Source: Bacillus sp. AFS001701 (GTDB taxonomy: Bacteria; Bacillota; Bacilli; Bacillales; Bacillaceae_G). From it: a stretch of 64,000 bases of DNA. The stretch is taken from assembly GCF_002559405.1 (NCBI RefSeq), contig NZ_NTZO01000027.1:1-64000 (forward strand), in the 5' to 3' direction. Below the pieces are notes generated by a model, which ran no database searches, was not told where the DNA came from, and was given only the letters and a program-made list of their open reading frames with translations. Below are positions 26,165 through 36,158 of this stretch, piece by piece. The translations under genes were made by a program, and so were the position numbers. Position 1 is the first letter of the stretch; each line of letters starts with the position of its first letter.

Positions 26165-26410
26165 TAAATCTAAATGATCGGCAATGATTGGGAATAGTAG
26201 TGAATATGAAGAGGTTTAGAGAGTTGACGGTTGGTGAAAGTCAATCCATTCTATTCATGAACTCGCCCATAAGCCACATTTGTGAACGGTTTTTACCTAG
26301 TAATAAATGTCGTGTTCCACGTTACGGAAACAAGTGAATGTATTTTTACATTAATTTGGGTGGTACCGCGGGAAATCCTCTCGTCCCTTTTGGGATGGGA
26401 GGATTTTTTT
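26165..26410 (+). ncRNA. T-box leader, leucine-specific
   Basis: A tRNA-sensing leader for leuS. The T-box sequence GGGTGGTACCGCGG (26358-26371) is followed by a terminator with ATCCTC/GAGGAT and CGTCCC/GGGATG arms and a T-run (26373-26410). In Stem I the specifier loop reads GAA-CTC-GCC, giving the leucine codon CTC at 26262-26264. Uncharged leucine tRNA would bind and favour the antiterminator, raising leuS expression on leucine shortage. Confidence 0.95.
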
Positions 26411-26470
26411 ATTTGTAGACCGCTAGGGCCACAGCCGAGCCATTTATACATGAAAAAAGGAGGCAATAAT

Positions 26471-28888
26471 ATGAGTTTTAATCATGGTTCTATTGAACAG
26501 AAATGGCAGAAGTATTGGTTAGAAAATAAAACGTTTAAAACAACTGACGATACAAGCAAGCCGAAATTTTATGCACTTGATATGTTCCCTTATCCATCTG
26601 GAGCGGGATTACATGTAGGTCATCCAGAAGGGTACACAGCAACTGATATCCTTTCAAGAATGAAAAGAATGCAAGGCTATAATGTACTTCATCCAATGGG
26701 GTGGGATGCATTTGGTCTACCAGCAGAACAATATGCATTAGATACAGGTAATGATCCAGCTGAGTTTACTGAAAAAAATATTAATACTTTCCGTAATCAA
26801 ATTCAGGCACTAGGATTTTCATATGATTGGGATCGTGAAATTAATACAACTGATCCTAATTATTACAAATGGACTCAATGGATTTTCCTAAGAATGGTTG
26901 AAAAAGGATTAGCTTATGTAGATGAAATCCCAGTTAACTGGTGCCCAGCTCTTGGTACAGTTTTAGCTAATGAAGAAGTAATCAATGGAAAAAGTGAGCG
27001 CGGAGGACATCCAGTAGAGCGTCGTCCAATGAAGCAATGGATCTTAAAAATCACAGCTTACGCTGATCGATTATTAGAAGATCTAGAAGAATTAGATTGG
27101 CCAGAAAGCTTAAAAGAAATGCAACGTAACTGGATTGGCCGTTCTGAAGGTGCTGAAGTTTACTTTAATGTTGATGGATTCGATGAGAAAGTAACAGTAT
27201 TTACAACACGTCCTGATACATTATTCGGTGCAACTTATGTAGTATTAGCTCCAGAACATGATTTAGTTAACCAAATTACAACAGCTGATCAAAAAGATGC
27301 TGTCGAAGCATACATCGATTCAGTTAAATCGAAAAGTGATCTAGAGAGAACTGATTTAGCGAAGGATAAAACAGGTGTTTTCACAGGAGCATATGCAATT
27401 AACCCTGTAAATAACGAAAAGCTTCCAATTTGGATTGCGGATTATGTACTTGCAAGCTATGGAACTGGTGCAGTTATGGCAGTACCAGGACATGATGAGC
27501 GCGATCACGAATTTGCAGTTAAATTTAAATTACCAATCGTTGAAGTTGTTGAAGGTGGAGACGTTCAAAAAGAAGCTTACGCTGGAGATGGCAAACATGT
27601 TAACTCTGATTTCTTAAACGGTTTAAATAAACAAGAAGCTCTTGAAAAAATAATTGATTGGTTAGATTCTTCAAAAGCAGGTGAGAAAAAAGTTACGTAT
27701 CGTCTACGTGATTGGTTATTCTCTCGTCAAAGATATTGGGGAGAGCCAATTCCAGTAATTTTCTGGGAAGATGGTACTATGACAGTTGTTCCTGATGAGG
27801 AATTACCATTAATTCTTCCGAAAACAGAAGATATTCGCCCAAGTGGTACTGGTGAGTCACCATTAGCGAATATTTCTGATTGGGTTAATGTAGTTGATCC
27901 AGTAACAGGTAAAAAAGGAAGACGTGAAACAAATACAATGCCACAATGGGGCGGAAGCTGCTGGTATTATTTACGTTATATTGATCCAAATAATAGCGAA
28001 GCAATCGCAGATACTGAATTACTAAAGCATTGGTTACCAGTTGATGTATATATTGGAGGAGCAGAGCATGCAGTTCTTCACTTACTATACGCTCGTTTTT
28101 GGCATAAATTCCTTTATGATTTAGGTGTAGTTCCTACAAAAGAGCCATTCCAAAAGCTATTCAACCAAGGGATGATCTTAGGGGAAAATAATGAAAAAAT
28201 GTCTAAGTCTAAAGGAAACGTTGTAAATCCTGATGATATCGTTGCTAGTCACGGTGCTGATACATTACGTTTATATGAAATGTTCATGGGTCCATTAGAT
28301 GCATCAATCGCTTGGTCAGAAAATGGATTAGATGGTTCTCGTCGCTTCTTAGACCGAGTATGGCGTTTATTTGTTACTGATAATGAAGAGCTTTCAGATA
28401 AAATTGTAGAAGGAGTTACTTCTAGCAGTCTAGAAAAAACATATCACCAAACAGTAAAGAAAGTAACAGAGGACTTTGAAGGATTACGCTTTAACACTGC
28501 AATTTCACAAATGATGGTGTTTATTAACGAAGCATATAAAGCTGATCAATTACCAAAAGAAATGGTTGAAGGTTTTGTAAAATTAATAGCACCAGTTGCT
28601 CCTCATATCGGTGAAGAACTTTGGAGTAAGTTAGGTCATAGTGATTCAATTGCATATGCTACATGGCCAGCTTACGATGAAGCTAAGCTAGTAGAAGACG
28701 AAATTGAAATCGTAGTACAAATTAATGGTAAAGTAAAAGCGAAATTACTTGTTGCAAAAGATGCTTCTCGTGAGCAAATGGAGCAAATTGCATTATCAGA
28801 TGATGCAGTTAAGGAACAAGTTGAAGGTAAAACTGTTCGAAAAATCATTGCTGTACCAGGTAAATTAGTAAATATCGTTGCGAACTAA
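26471..28888 (+). CDS. leuS: Leucyl-tRNA synthetase
   Basis: Charges leucine tRNA in the cytoplasm. The ATG at 26471 with GGAGG seven to eight bases upstream yields 805 residues, the standard length; the open frame continues upstream into the T-box leader but is not coding there. HIGH motif as HVGH (48-51), KMSKS at 576-580, and an intact editing domain in the middle with the T-rich TTRPDT motif. Controlled by the leucine T-box leader. Followed by a strong terminator. Confidence 0.98.
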   Translation: MSFNHGSIEQKWQKYWLENKTFKTTDDTSKPKFYALDMFPYPSGAGLHVGHPEGYTATDILSRMKRMQGYNVLHPMGWDAFGLPAEQYALDTGNDPAEFTEKNINTFRNQIQALGFSYDWDREINTTDPNYYKWTQWIFLRMVEKGLAYVDEIPVNWCPALGTVLANEEVINGKSERGGHPVERRPMKQWILKITAYADRLLEDLEELDWPESLKEMQRNWIGRSEGAEVYFNVDGFDEKVTVFTTRPDTLFGATYVVLAPEHDLVNQITTADQKDAVEAYIDSVKSKSDLERTDLAKDKTGVFTGAYAINPVNNEKLPIWIADYVLASYGTGAVMAVPGHDERDHEFAVKFKLPIVEVVEGGDVQKEAYAGDGKHVNSDFLNGLNKQEALEKIIDWLDSSKAGEKKVTYRLRDWLFSRQRYWGEPIPVIFWEDGTMTVVPDEELPLILPKTEDIRPSGTGESPLANISDWVNVVDPVTGKKGRRETNTMPQWGGSCWYYLRYIDPNNSEAIADTELLKHWLPVDVYIGGAEHAVLHLLYARFWHKFLYDLGVVPTKEPFQKLFNQGMILGENNEKMSKSKGNVVNPDDIVASHGADTLRLYEMFMGPLDASIAWSENGLDGSRRFLDRVWRLFVTDNEELSDKIVEGVTSSSLEKTYHQTVKKVTEDFEGLRFNTAISQMMVFINEAYKADQLPKEMVEGFVKLIAPVAPHIGEELWSKLGHSDSIAYATWPAYDEAKLVEDEIEIVVQINGKVKAKLLVAKDASREQMEQIALSDDAVKEQVEGKTVRKIIAVPGKLVNIVAN

Positions 28889-28900
28889 ATAGTTAATTCG

Positions 28901-28926
28901 AAAAAACCTCTTTTGAGGTTTTTTTC
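28901..28926. terminator. Terminator of leuS
   Basis: AAAAAACCTC/GAGGTTTTTTT with a four-base loop. Confidence 0.9.
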
Positions 28927-29054
28927 TTTGTTTATTTCTTGTTTTTGCTTTTCTACTAACTCATCCTCCCCCTCTAAGGTGGATAGAATTAAACTTACAT
29001 TTTGCATAGAAAATAATTAGTTGTTAAGATGTTGCTATAAAGAAAGGATGAGCA

Positions 29055-29354
29055 ATGATGAATACGATTTCTGCAAATGAAGTTAAAGAGCGTTTAGAAT
29101 CAGGAGAAACGCTATTTTTAGTAGATGTACGAGAGGACTATGAGGTTGAGTATGGGAAAATTCCTGAAGCAGTTCATATTCCAATGGGACAAATTCCGAG
29201 CAAATTAGATGTTTTTAATAAAGAATTTGAATACATTTTTATTTGTAAGGCAGGCGTTCGTAGTGAGAATGTTTGTGAGTATTTAAATGAGCTAGGCTAT
29301 AAGGCGATCAACATGGAAGGTGGAATGATGGCCTGGGAAGGCGAGATCAAATAA
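29055..29354 (+). CDS. ytwF: Rhodanese-domain protein YtwF
   Basis: A 99-residue single rhodanese domain, a cytoplasmic sulfur carrier or sulfurtransferase. The active-site loop is ICKAGVRSE with the persulfide cysteine C64, and the N-terminal DVREDYEVEYG is typical. The start ATG has AAAGGATG upstream. Gene order after leuS matches B. subtilis. The sulfur acceptor is not known. Confidence 0.92.
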   Translation: MMNTISANEVKERLESGETLFLVDVREDYEVEYGKIPEAVHIPMGQIPSKLDVFNKEFEYIFICKAGVRSENVCEYLNELGYKAINMEGGMMAWEGEIK

Positions 29355-29391
29355 AAAAATTTATCTGTATCGATATTTTGTCTACCTACTG

Positions 29392-29419
29392 AAATCCAAC
29401 ATTTTTGTTGGATTTTTTA
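29392..29419. terminator. Terminator of ytwF
   Basis: AAATCCAAC/GTTGGATTT stem followed by TTTT. Confidence 0.88.
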
Positions 29420-29553
29420 TTTAATTGGTTTAATTTAGGCTAATGTTTTTTGGCATAAGGAATATTAAGCACGTGAGTTGTGACATATATTAAAGTAGAA
29501 CCTCATATATTTTTTCATTGAGGTCTTTGCTTGTTAGAAAGGAGGGGGTTGAT

Positions 29554-29769
29554 TTGCCTAAAACATTAAAAATTGATATTACCGATAAAATAATTGGTAA
29601 ATTTAAAGATGGGCATATGGAGTTGTATTCTTCAAAGTATTTAATTGGAAAGTTTTACTTTAAAGACTTAAAACAATCTTTCCAATTGGCAGATGGGTAT
29701 GTTGAAGAGGATGGACGATTCTATTTATTAGTGAACTTGCAACACGAACAATCGAACGCTCGCCTTTGA
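29554..29769 (+). CDS. Small hypothetical protein, 71 residues
   Basis: Start chosen at the TTG five bases after the strong AAAGGAGGGGG; the frame stays open 12 codons upstream but that part lies before the binding site. The product (MPKTLKIDITDKIIGKF at its start) is soluble and predicted mostly beta, with ELYSSKYLIGKFYF and a C-terminal LVNLQHEQSNARL. I recognise no family. It lies between ytwF and ytfP, a spot where Bacillus genomes carry small genes. Confidence 0.6.
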   Translation: MPKTLKIDITDKIIGKFKDGHMELYSSKYLIGKFYFKDLKQSFQLADGYVEEDGRFYLLVNLQHEQSNARL

Positions 29770-29793
29770 CCTTAAATTAGGGACGGTGGATTT

Positions 29794-29967
29794 GTGCCAA
29801 AGAAAAATATAATAAGCGAAAAGCATAAGTTAAAACTAGAAAATCAGTTTGATTGTTTTTCGAATACAACTAAGGCAATAAGTTTGGGGAATAACAGTTT
29901 AACTTTTATAAAGTTTCTTAAGAATCAATCCTTATGCTTTTCCATATGTAAACATTATAGGACCTAG
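29794..29967 (+). CDS. Possible 57-residue ORF within an inverted repeat
   Basis: GTG at 29794 with GGTGG four bases upstream opens 57 codons to a TAG at 29965, inside the following terminator stem. The product starts VPKKNIISEK and contains three cysteines near its middle and end. A perfect 12-bp inverted repeat (29818-29829 and 29932-29943) brackets most of it, unusual for a real gene. It may be a small gene, or part of a non-coding element read by chance. Confidence 0.25.
   Translation: MPKKNIISEKHKLKLENQFDCFSNTTKAISLGNNSLTFIKFLKNQSLCFSICKHYRT
29818..29943. repeat. 126-bp segment bounded by 12-bp inverted repeats
   Basis: GAAAAGCATAAG (29818-29829) and its exact complement CTTATGCTTTTC (29932-29943 region) face each other across 102 bases. 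No target-site duplication was seen. It could be a miniature inverted-repeat element or a long-range RNA stem. Confidence 0.4.
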
Positions 29968-29996
29968 CGAAACAATGTATTCGTTCGGTCCTTTGT
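29959..29996. terminator. Bidirectional terminator before ytfP
   Basis: AGGACC and AGCGAA pair with TTCGTT and GGTCCT; T-rich on the plus-strand side and A-rich on the other. Confidence 0.8.
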
Positions 29997-30003
29997 TTAT
30001 TTC

Positions 30004-31275
30004 TTAAAAATTTGTTTGAGAATATTCCGCAGCTGATCCTCCTGCTAATCTGCCAGTTACCAATGCAGCGGTTATGTTATAGCCACCAGTGTAACCGTGA
30101 ATATCTAATATTTCTCCACAAAAATAAAGACCATTCATGATTTTAGATGACATTTCTTTTGGATGAACTTCCTTTGTTGAGACGCCCCCACCTGTAACGA
30201 ATGCTTTTTCAATTGAAAGAGTTCCGTTTACTACAAATGAAAAACCTTTAAATAATTGGACAAGCTCTCTTAATTTCATCGTAGCAATTTCATTACAAGG
30301 AGTTGCCTCATCAATACCACATTTTGAAAGCAAAAATAGTAAATATCTTTCAGGTACATAACCTTTAAGAACGTTCTTAATCGCTTTTTTTGGTTCTTCT
30401 TTTAAAATTCTGTTTACGTCTTGAAATAGTGATTCCTCGTTTTGCTCTGGGAAACAATCAATCGCCATTGATACATTCTTTGTTTTAAACTTTTGTTGTA
30501 CTTTATATACAAATTGGCTACAACGTAGTGCGGCAGGGCCCGAAATTCCAAAATGAGTAAAGAGCATGTCCATTTTATGGGCTATCACTTTTTTGCCTTT
30601 TGGATTTAATACACTTAATTCAATGTCTCTTAAAGCAAGGCCTTGTAATGATTTGGTTTGAATAAAATCTTCACTTGAAGTAATTGGTACTTCTGTAGGA
30701 AAGAGTTCAGTTATTGTATGACCAGCTTTTTTTGCCCATGCATATCCGTCACCTGTCGAACCTGTGTGTGGAACAGATTTACCTCCTACCGCAAGGACAA
30801 CACTTTTTGAGTGAATGACTGTTCGATCATCTAATATGATTCCTACTACTTTACCATCTTCATAGAGTACGTCTTTAACAGTTCTATTGGTCTGAATATC
30901 TACATGATGTTTTTTTAGTTTTTGCATTAATGCATTTAATACTGATTTTGAGTCATTTGATACAGGAAACATTCTCCCGTGATCCTCTTCTTTTAATGCG
31001 ACTCCCATGTTTTCAAAAAACTGTATGATATCCTCGTTATTATAGATAGAGAATGCGCTATATAAAAATCGGCCATTTCCAGGTATATGTTTAATAACTT
31101 CCTCTATAGGTAAGCGATTTGTTACATTACAACGACCACCACCTGATATAAGAAGTTTTTGTCCTAATTTAGTTCCTTTTTCAAGTAAAAGTACTTTAGC
31201 TTTGTTTTCAGCAGCGCTAATTGCAGCCATCAGACCAGAAGTTCCGCCACCAATTACAATCACGTCATAAACCAT
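30004..31275 (-). CDS. ytfP: HI0933/BaiN-family FAD-dependent oxidoreductase YtfP
   Basis: A flavoprotein of the YtfP/HI0933 group, about 423 residues from the [11 protein letters not shown] start. The dinucleotide-binding motif [11 protein letters not shown] is at the N-terminus, [10 protein letters not shown] follows, and the C-terminal [17 protein letters not shown] completes FAD binding. The frame is open 25 codons upstream (to 31350), but those residues have no counterpart in the family, so I place the start at 31275 although its Shine-Dalgarno is weak. Substrate unknown; the BaiN relation suggests a reductase. Confidence 0.88.
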   Translation of the reverse strand: MVYDVIVIGGGTSGLMAAISAAENKAKVLLLEKGTKLGQKLLISGGGRCNVTNRLPIEEVIKHIPGNGRFLYSAFSIYNNEDIIQFFENMGVALKEEDHGRMFPVSNDSKSVLNALMQKLKKHHVDIQTNRTVKDVLYEDGKVVGIILDDRTVIHSKSVVLAVGGKSVPHTGSTGDGYAWAKKAGHTITELFPTEVPITSSEDFIQTKSLQGLALRDIELSVLNPKGKKVIAHKMDMLFTHFGISGPAALRCSQFVYKVQQKFKTKNVSMAIDCFPEQNEESLFQDVNRILKEEPKKAIKNVLKGYVPERYLLFLLSKCGIDEATPCNEIATMKLRELVQLFKGFSFVVNGTLSIEKAFVTGGGVSTKEVHPKEMSSKIMNGLYFCGEILDIHGYTGGYNITAALVTGRLAGGSAAEYSQTNF

Positions 31276-31426
31276 TATTTCACTACTTTCGTTACAAATT
31301 TCTTTTAGTAAGTTTACCATTATTTCAAGTAAGCTCCAACTTCTTATCATTTTTTAATTTTTTCTTTTTAGATGATATGGTAAGATAGATTAGTTAGTTT
31401 GATCGAGAATTGGTAGGAGGCAGTTT

Positions 31427-33046
31427 ATGTCAGATTCAAAATTGCTACGAGGTACCTTCATATTAACTGCTGGTACATTTTTAATAAAATTTCTAGGAAT
31501 GATTTATACATTCCCTTTTTATGCTTTAGTTGGTTCAAAAGGGTCTGCATTATATAATTATGGTTACGTTCCATATACATTGTTCATCAGCATAGCTACT
31601 GCAGGTGTTCCGTTAGCTGTAGCGAAGTTCGTTTCAAAGTACAATGCTATTGAAGAATATGAAACAAGTAGAAGGCTTTTTCATGCAAGTCAGCTACTCT
31701 TAATATGTACAGGTATTTTTTCGTTTTTAACGTTATATATCATTGCACCTTATATCGCACCTCTTATGATACCTAAGGATACAAAAGGTAATAGTGTAGA
31801 GGATGTAGTTTCAGTTATGCGAATAGTAAGTACTGCTTTAATATTAGTACCTTCTCAAAGTTTGTATAGAGGTTTTTTTCAGGGGCATCAATCAACAGGC
31901 CCAACTACTGTTTCACAGCTAATTGAACAAATTGTACGTATTGTATTTACATTAGTTGGAAGTTATATCATTCTAAAAGTTATGGGTGGAACAATTACTC
32001 AAGCAGTAGGGTTATCGACGTTTGCAGCTACAATTGGTGCTGTAGGAGGTATTTTAAACTTACTATGGTATTGGAGAAAGCGAAAAGTTCATTTAGATGA
32101 ACTTCTTCCAAAATCAAAAGGATTAATCTATCCTACTAAATTAGAAATGTTCAAAGAATTATTTTCTTATTCAATTCCATATGTGTTTGTCGGACTTGCT
32201 ATCCCGTTATATCAATTAGTGGATCAGTTTACTTACAATAGAGCAATGGAAGCAATTGGATTAAAAGATATTGCAGAAAATACTTATGTAATGTTTTCAT
32301 ACACAAGTCACAAGCTAGTAATGATTCCAGTTTCATTAGCAACGGCATTTGGTTTAACACTTGTTCCGGCTATAACTGAAGCATTTGTAAATAAAAATCA
32401 TAAAAAGCTACAAAGTCAAATTACCCAAACCTACCAGGTTGTATTTTTCTTAACACTTCCTGCTGTTGTAGGTATTTCAGTTTTGGCTGAACCGATTTAT
32501 AGTGCTTTTTATCAAAAAAGTACACTTGGTGGAAGTATACTAGGTTTTTATGCTCCAGTAGCTTTATTGTATTCACTTTTCACAGTAAATGTAGCAATCT
32601 TACAAGGTTTAGATAAACAAAAATATGCGATTATTGGTTTAATAGGTGGAGTAATATTAAAAATTATATTAAATGTACCATTAATTCATTTATTCAAAAC
32701 ATATGGCGCGGTATCAGCGACCGCATTAGGCTATTTATTTTCAATCGTATACAATTTCTATTATATTCGTAAAAATGCGCAGTTCTCTTTCAATAAAGTG
32801 TTTAGAAGGATCATCTTTATGATAATCTTATCTGGCCTAATGGCCGGAGCGGTTTATGCTGTAGAATACTTATTAGGATTCTGGTGGACTTATAAAGATG
32901 GACGAATGATTTCAATGTTCCTTGTCATCATTGGAGCAATTGTAGGGGCTATTGTTTATTTAGGTGTTGCATACAAATTAAACTTATTTGAAATTATTTT
33001 AGGCGCTCGTTTAAAGAATCGTTTTAAGTTTGGAAAAAGAGGATAA
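31427..33046 (+). CDS. murJ: MurJ-like lipid II flippase YtgP
   Basis: A 539-residue polysaccharide-exporter-type (MOP superfamily) membrane protein with about 14 hydrophobic segments. It matches the YtgP group, for which lipid II flippase function in peptidoglycan synthesis is established in B. subtilis. The N-terminus LLRGTFILTAGTFLIKFLGMI is characteristic. AGGAGG precedes the ATG. Paralogues of this family (SpoVB and others) exist, but synteny with ytfP and ytzG supports ytgP. Confidence 0.92.
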   Translation: MSDSKLLRGTFILTAGTFLIKFLGMIYTFPFYALVGSKGSALYNYGYVPYTLFISIATAGVPLAVAKFVSKYNAIEEYETSRRLFHASQLLLICTGIFSFLTLYIIAPYIAPLMIPKDTKGNSVEDVVSVMRIVSTALILVPSQSLYRGFFQGHQSTGPTTVSQLIEQIVRIVFTLVGSYIILKVMGGTITQAVGLSTFAATIGAVGGILNLLWYWRKRKVHLDELLPKSKGLIYPTKLEMFKELFSYSIPYVFVGLAIPLYQLVDQFTYNRAMEAIGLKDIAENTYVMFSYTSHKLVMIPVSLATAFGLTLVPAITEAFVNKNHKKLQSQITQTYQVVFFLTLPAVVGISVLAEPIYSAFYQKSTLGGSILGFYAPVALLYSLFTVNVAILQGLDKQKYAIIGLIGGVILKIILNVPLIHLFKTYGAVSATALGYLFSIVYNFYYIRKNAQFSFNKVFRRIIFMIILSGLMAGAVYAVEYLLGFWWTYKDGRMISMFLVIIGAIVGAIVYLGVAYKLNLFEIILGARLKNRFKFGKRG

Positions 33047-33054
33047 AAATATAT

Positions 33055-33090
33055 GGTGAACCTTCTTTTGTAGTGGTTCACCTTTTTTTA
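33055..33090 (+). terminator. Terminator of murJ
   Basis: GGTGAACC (33055-33062) and GGTTCACC (33075-33082) followed by a T-run. Confidence 0.92.
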
Positions 33091-33190
33091 CACATAAAGA
33101 ATGTAAAAATTGACAGCGGAGAAGAAAAACGACGTAGTAGCTGATTTCAGGAATTAAGTATAAATGCACTACGCCTTTGACTTCGCTAAA

Positions 33191-33215
33191 AAAACTCGCT
33201 AATCTGCGAGTTTTC
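33191..33215 (+). terminator. Second terminator-like hairpin before ytzG
   Basis: AAAACTCGC/GCGAGTTTT with a six-base loop lies 36 bases before ytzG and after the murJ terminator. A short leader transcript or small RNA could end here; no convincing promoter was found for it. Confidence 0.55.
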
Positions 33216-33250
33216 TTAAACTTTTATTTAGAAAGAAAAGGTGCTAATTA

Positions 33251-33973
33251 ATGAGAATTGATAAAATTTTAGCCAATATGGGATATGGCAGTAGAAAAGA
33301 AGTAAAATCTCTACTAAAACAAGGTGTTGTAAAAGTTGGAGATAATATAGTAAAAAGCCCGAAAGAGCATGTTGATATTGAACAGCAAGTTGTAACAGTT
33401 AATGGTGAAGTAGTAGAGTATAAAGAGTTTGTTTATTTAATGATGAACAAACCACCAGGTGTTATCTCTGCTACAGAAGATTCTGAGCATGAAACTGTAA
33501 TCGGATTATTAGAATATGAAGATATCATTTTCGAACCATTTCCAGTTGGACGTTTAGATAAAGATACGGAAGGATTGTTATTAATAACGAATGATGGTCA
33601 TTTAGCACATCAATTACTTTCTCCTAAAAAACACGTACCAAAGAAGTATTATGCAACGATTGATGGAGTAGTAACTGAATCTGACATTAAAGCATTTGAA
33701 AAAGGCGTAACACTTGAGGATGGTTATTTAACGAAACCTGGTTATTTAACAATTCTTAAATCCGGTGAAGAATCTGAGATCGAACTAGTTATTATGGAAG
33801 GTAAATTCCATCAAGTTAAAAGAATGTTTGAAGCAGTAGGAAAGAAAGTTACTTACTTAAAAAGACTAGAGATGGGTCCTTTAAAGTTAGATGAAGATTT
33901 AGAGTTAGGTGAATATCGAGAATTGACTGATGAAGAGATTGACCTATTAAAGTCGGTTAACGAAGAGAAATAA
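33251..33973 (+). CDS. ytzG: RsuA/RluB-family pseudouridine synthase
   Basis: A 240-residue rRNA pseudouridine synthase of the RsuA family. N-terminal S4 RNA-binding domain (MRIDKILANMGYGSRKEV, about 1-60), then the catalytic domain with the nucleophile aspartate D103 in GRLDKDTEGLLL, and the C-terminal QVKRMFEAVG motif. AAAGGTG precedes the ATG. The likely target is small-subunit rRNA. Gene order after murJ is conserved with B. subtilis. Confidence 0.92.
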   Translation: MRIDKILANMGYGSRKEVKSLLKQGVVKVGDNIVKSPKEHVDIEQQVVTVNGEVVEYKEFVYLMMNKPPGVISATEDSEHETVIGLLEYEDIIFEPFPVGRLDKDTEGLLLITNDGHLAHQLLSPKKHVPKKYYATIDGVVTESDIKAFEKGVTLEDGYLTKPGYLTILKSGEESEIELVIMEGKFHQVKRMFEAVGKKVTYLKRLEMGPLKLDEDLELGEYRELTDEEIDLLKSVNEEK

Positions 33974-34049
33974 AGTGTTACTTATAAATAGGTTAAAATA
34001 AATCAAAATGTAAATATAAAGTTTAATCGGATCCTTTAATAGAGAGCCA

Positions 34050-34117
34050 AAAGAAAAACAAAAACCCTTGATTAGACGTCAGACAAGACAATCATAGGTT
34101 TTTGTTTTCTTTTTTTT
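34050..34117. terminator. Bidirectional terminator between ytzG and ytzE
   Basis: AGAAAAACAAAAACC (34051-34065) and GGTTTTTGTTTTCT (34097-34110) form a long stem over a 31-base loop, with T/A runs outside. Confidence 0.8.
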
Positions 34118-34337
34118 ACGAAGAAGCTTTTACTTTTTTCCCTGTTACGGCCCATTTTCCCCTACTTGGACTATAAACTAGATTATTAAACTCTAAAATG
34201 TTTAAATCTCGTTGGATTGTTCTAGGTGTAATACCAAACTCCTCCACTAGGTCTTTTGTAGAAACGGTGCCATTTTCACTAATGTACATGTAAATGGCTT
34301 TAATTCGAGTCAGCATTCGAGAAGTTCCAGAATTCAA
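34116..34337 (-). CDS. ytzE: Small DeoR-type HTH protein YtzE
   Basis: A 73-residue protein consisting only of the DeoR winged helix-turn-helix (VSTKDLVEEFGITPRTIQRDLNIL, about 25-48) without a sugar-phosphate sensor domain. The start is TTG with GGAGTGG upstream. B. subtilis YtzE has the same compact form and position. It may act by itself as a DNA-binding switch; targets are unknown. Confidence 0.88.
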   Translation of the reverse strand: MNSGTSRMLTRIKAIYMYISENGTVSTKDLVEEFGITPRTIQRDLNILEFNNLVYSPSRGKWAVTGKKVKASS

Positions 34338-34623
34338 AAAACCACTCCTTTACCTACCGCATTGTTTCATAACAGGTTAGTTAAGTATTTTACTAGTTAA
34401 GCTTATATTTTCATTTTACTCTTTTTCAGTAGTTTCATAACGAAATTTATGAAAAAAATACAAAAATTTAATGAAAATTTGCGCAAACGTAATCATTTTG
34501 CAAGTTTAAGGTAATATATTCTACAAAGAGTGTCATATTCCTTCTTTTTTCGTTCCATTTATGAATAAATTATGTTTAAATTTTAAAAGATGATAAACTA
34601 TTTATATTAAAGGAGGTATTTCT
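34338..34623. other. Intergenic region between ytzE and pepV
   Basis: 286 bases of AT-rich sequence holding divergent promoters, which I cannot place with confidence. No small ORF with a good binding site, riboswitch or terminator was seen. Confidence 0.5.
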
Positions 34624-36027
34624 ATGACACAAATTAATTGGATGGAAGAAGTTTTAAAACGTAAAGAAGATTATTTAAAGCAAACGATTGAACTTCTTAA
34701 TATTGAAAGCGTTTATGATGAAGCGACAATTACAAAAGAAGCACCTATGGGTAAAGGTATTAATGAAGCACTTACATACATGTTAAATTTAGGTGAAAAA
34801 GACGGGTTTATTCCAAAAAATGTTGATGGATATGCTGGTCACTTAGAAATGGGAAGCGGCGAAGAACTAGTAGGAATTCTTTGTCACTTAGATGTTGTAC
34901 CTGCTGGAGATGGCTGGTCTCATGATCCATTTGATGCAATTATTAAAGATGGCAATATATATGCACGAGGCGCAATTGATGATAAGGGTCCTACAATGGC
35001 AGCTTATTATGCAATGAAGATTGTTAAAGAATTAGGCTTACCAATTAATAAGCGTGTACGTATGATTCTTGGAACAGATGAAGAAAGCCAATGGCGTTGT
35101 GTTGATCACTACTTTGAAAAAGAAGAAATGCCAACAATGGGCTTTGCACCTGATGCAGATTTCCCAATTATTTACGCTGAAAAGGGTATTTTAGATATTA
35201 ATTTCAAACAAATGCAGTTAAATGAAGATAACGAGAGTGAATATAAATTAGTTTCATTCTTTTCAGGTAGAAGAGTAAATATGGTACCTGATTATGCAAA
35301 AGCGATCGTTTCAGGACCAAGCTTTGATCAAGAAGCATTTACAAAACATATTAGTGAGCTAGGATGTAAAGCTCAAGTTTCTGAAGAAAATGGACACCAA
35401 GTTTTAGCAGTAGAAGGCGTTTCAGTACATGGAATGGAACCTGATAAAGGTAAGAATGCAGGTATTGCATTAGCAAGCTTCTTAAATCAATTTGAATTTA
35501 ATGTTAATGCTGATCGATTCTTAAAGTTTATCGTTGAAAACTTCAAAGGTGACTCTCGTGGTAAAAACATGGGCGTTGCGTTTAATGATGATATTACTGG
35601 AGATTTAACTATTAATTTAGGAATTATGCAATACGAAGAAAATAATGGTGGCTCATTTGGTTTAACTTTACGTTATCCAGTAACAACTGATATTGACTTT
35701 GTTATTTCAACACTTACTGAACGTGGAAATAAATATAGCTTTGAATTTAATGAAATTAAAAATTCTAAGCCACACCATGTTCCAAAAGATCACCCATTAA
35801 TTCAAACTTTACAAAAAGTATATGAAGAGCAAACGGGTGAGGAAGCAACATTGTTAACAATCGGTGGTGGCACATACGCACGTTCATTAAGTGCAGGTGT
35901 AGCTTTTGGACCATTATTCTTAGGAAAACCAGAAGTAGCTCACCAAAAAGACGAATATGCTGAAATTGATGATTTATTAAAAGCAATTGCAATTTATGCA
36001 CAGTCGATTGCTGAATTGGTTAAGTAA
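34624..36027 (+). CDS. pepV: Dipeptidase PepV
   Basis: A 467-residue M20-family zinc dipeptidase. Metal ligands are seen as H88 in LCHLDVVPAGDGW, D120 in GAIDDKGP, E153-E154 in TDEESQW, D177 in PDADFP and a C-terminal histidine in PEVAHQKDE. A GGAGG site stands before the ATG. It hydrolyses dipeptides in the cytoplasm for amino acid recycling. B. subtilis YtjP is the equivalent in the same neighbourhood. Confidence 0.93.
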   Translation: MTQINWMEEVLKRKEDYLKQTIELLNIESVYDEATITKEAPMGKGINEALTYMLNLGEKDGFIPKNVDGYAGHLEMGSGEELVGILCHLDVVPAGDGWSHDPFDAIIKDGNIYARGAIDDKGPTMAAYYAMKIVKELGLPINKRVRMILGTDEESQWRCVDHYFEKEEMPTMGFAPDADFPIIYAEKGILDINFKQMQLNEDNESEYKLVSFFSGRRVNMVPDYAKAIVSGPSFDQEAFTKHISELGCKAQVSEENGHQVLAVEGVSVHGMEPDKGKNAGIALASFLNQFEFNVNADRFLKFIVENFKGDSRGKNMGVAFNDDITGDLTINLGIMQYEENNGGSFGLTLRYPVTTDIDFVISTLTERGNKYSFEFNEIKNSKPHHVPKDHPLIQTLQKVYEEQTGEEATLLTIGGGTYARSLSAGVAFGPLFLGKPEVAHQKDEYAEIDDLLKAIAIYAQSIAELVK

Positions 36028-36099
36028 TTATAGTTTTAGACTGATTAAACGACTCGAATTTTTGAGACAATAAGGTTAAAGCGAGCGTTTTTCGTCAGT

Positions 36100-36128
36100 A
36101 AGGGGAGAAAATTTCCTCCCCTTTTTTA
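36100..36128 (+). terminator. Terminator of pepV
   Basis: AAGGGGAG/CTCCCCTT stem followed by TTTTTT, 70 bases after pepV. Confidence 0.88.
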
Positions 36129-36158
36129 TGTATTTTTTTTTAGGAGTTGAGAATAATT

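Noticed and set aside
26282-26470. Upstream extension of the leuS reading frame
   Set aside because: The frame crosses the T-box and terminator; the ATG at 26471 has the ribosome binding site and gives the standard length.
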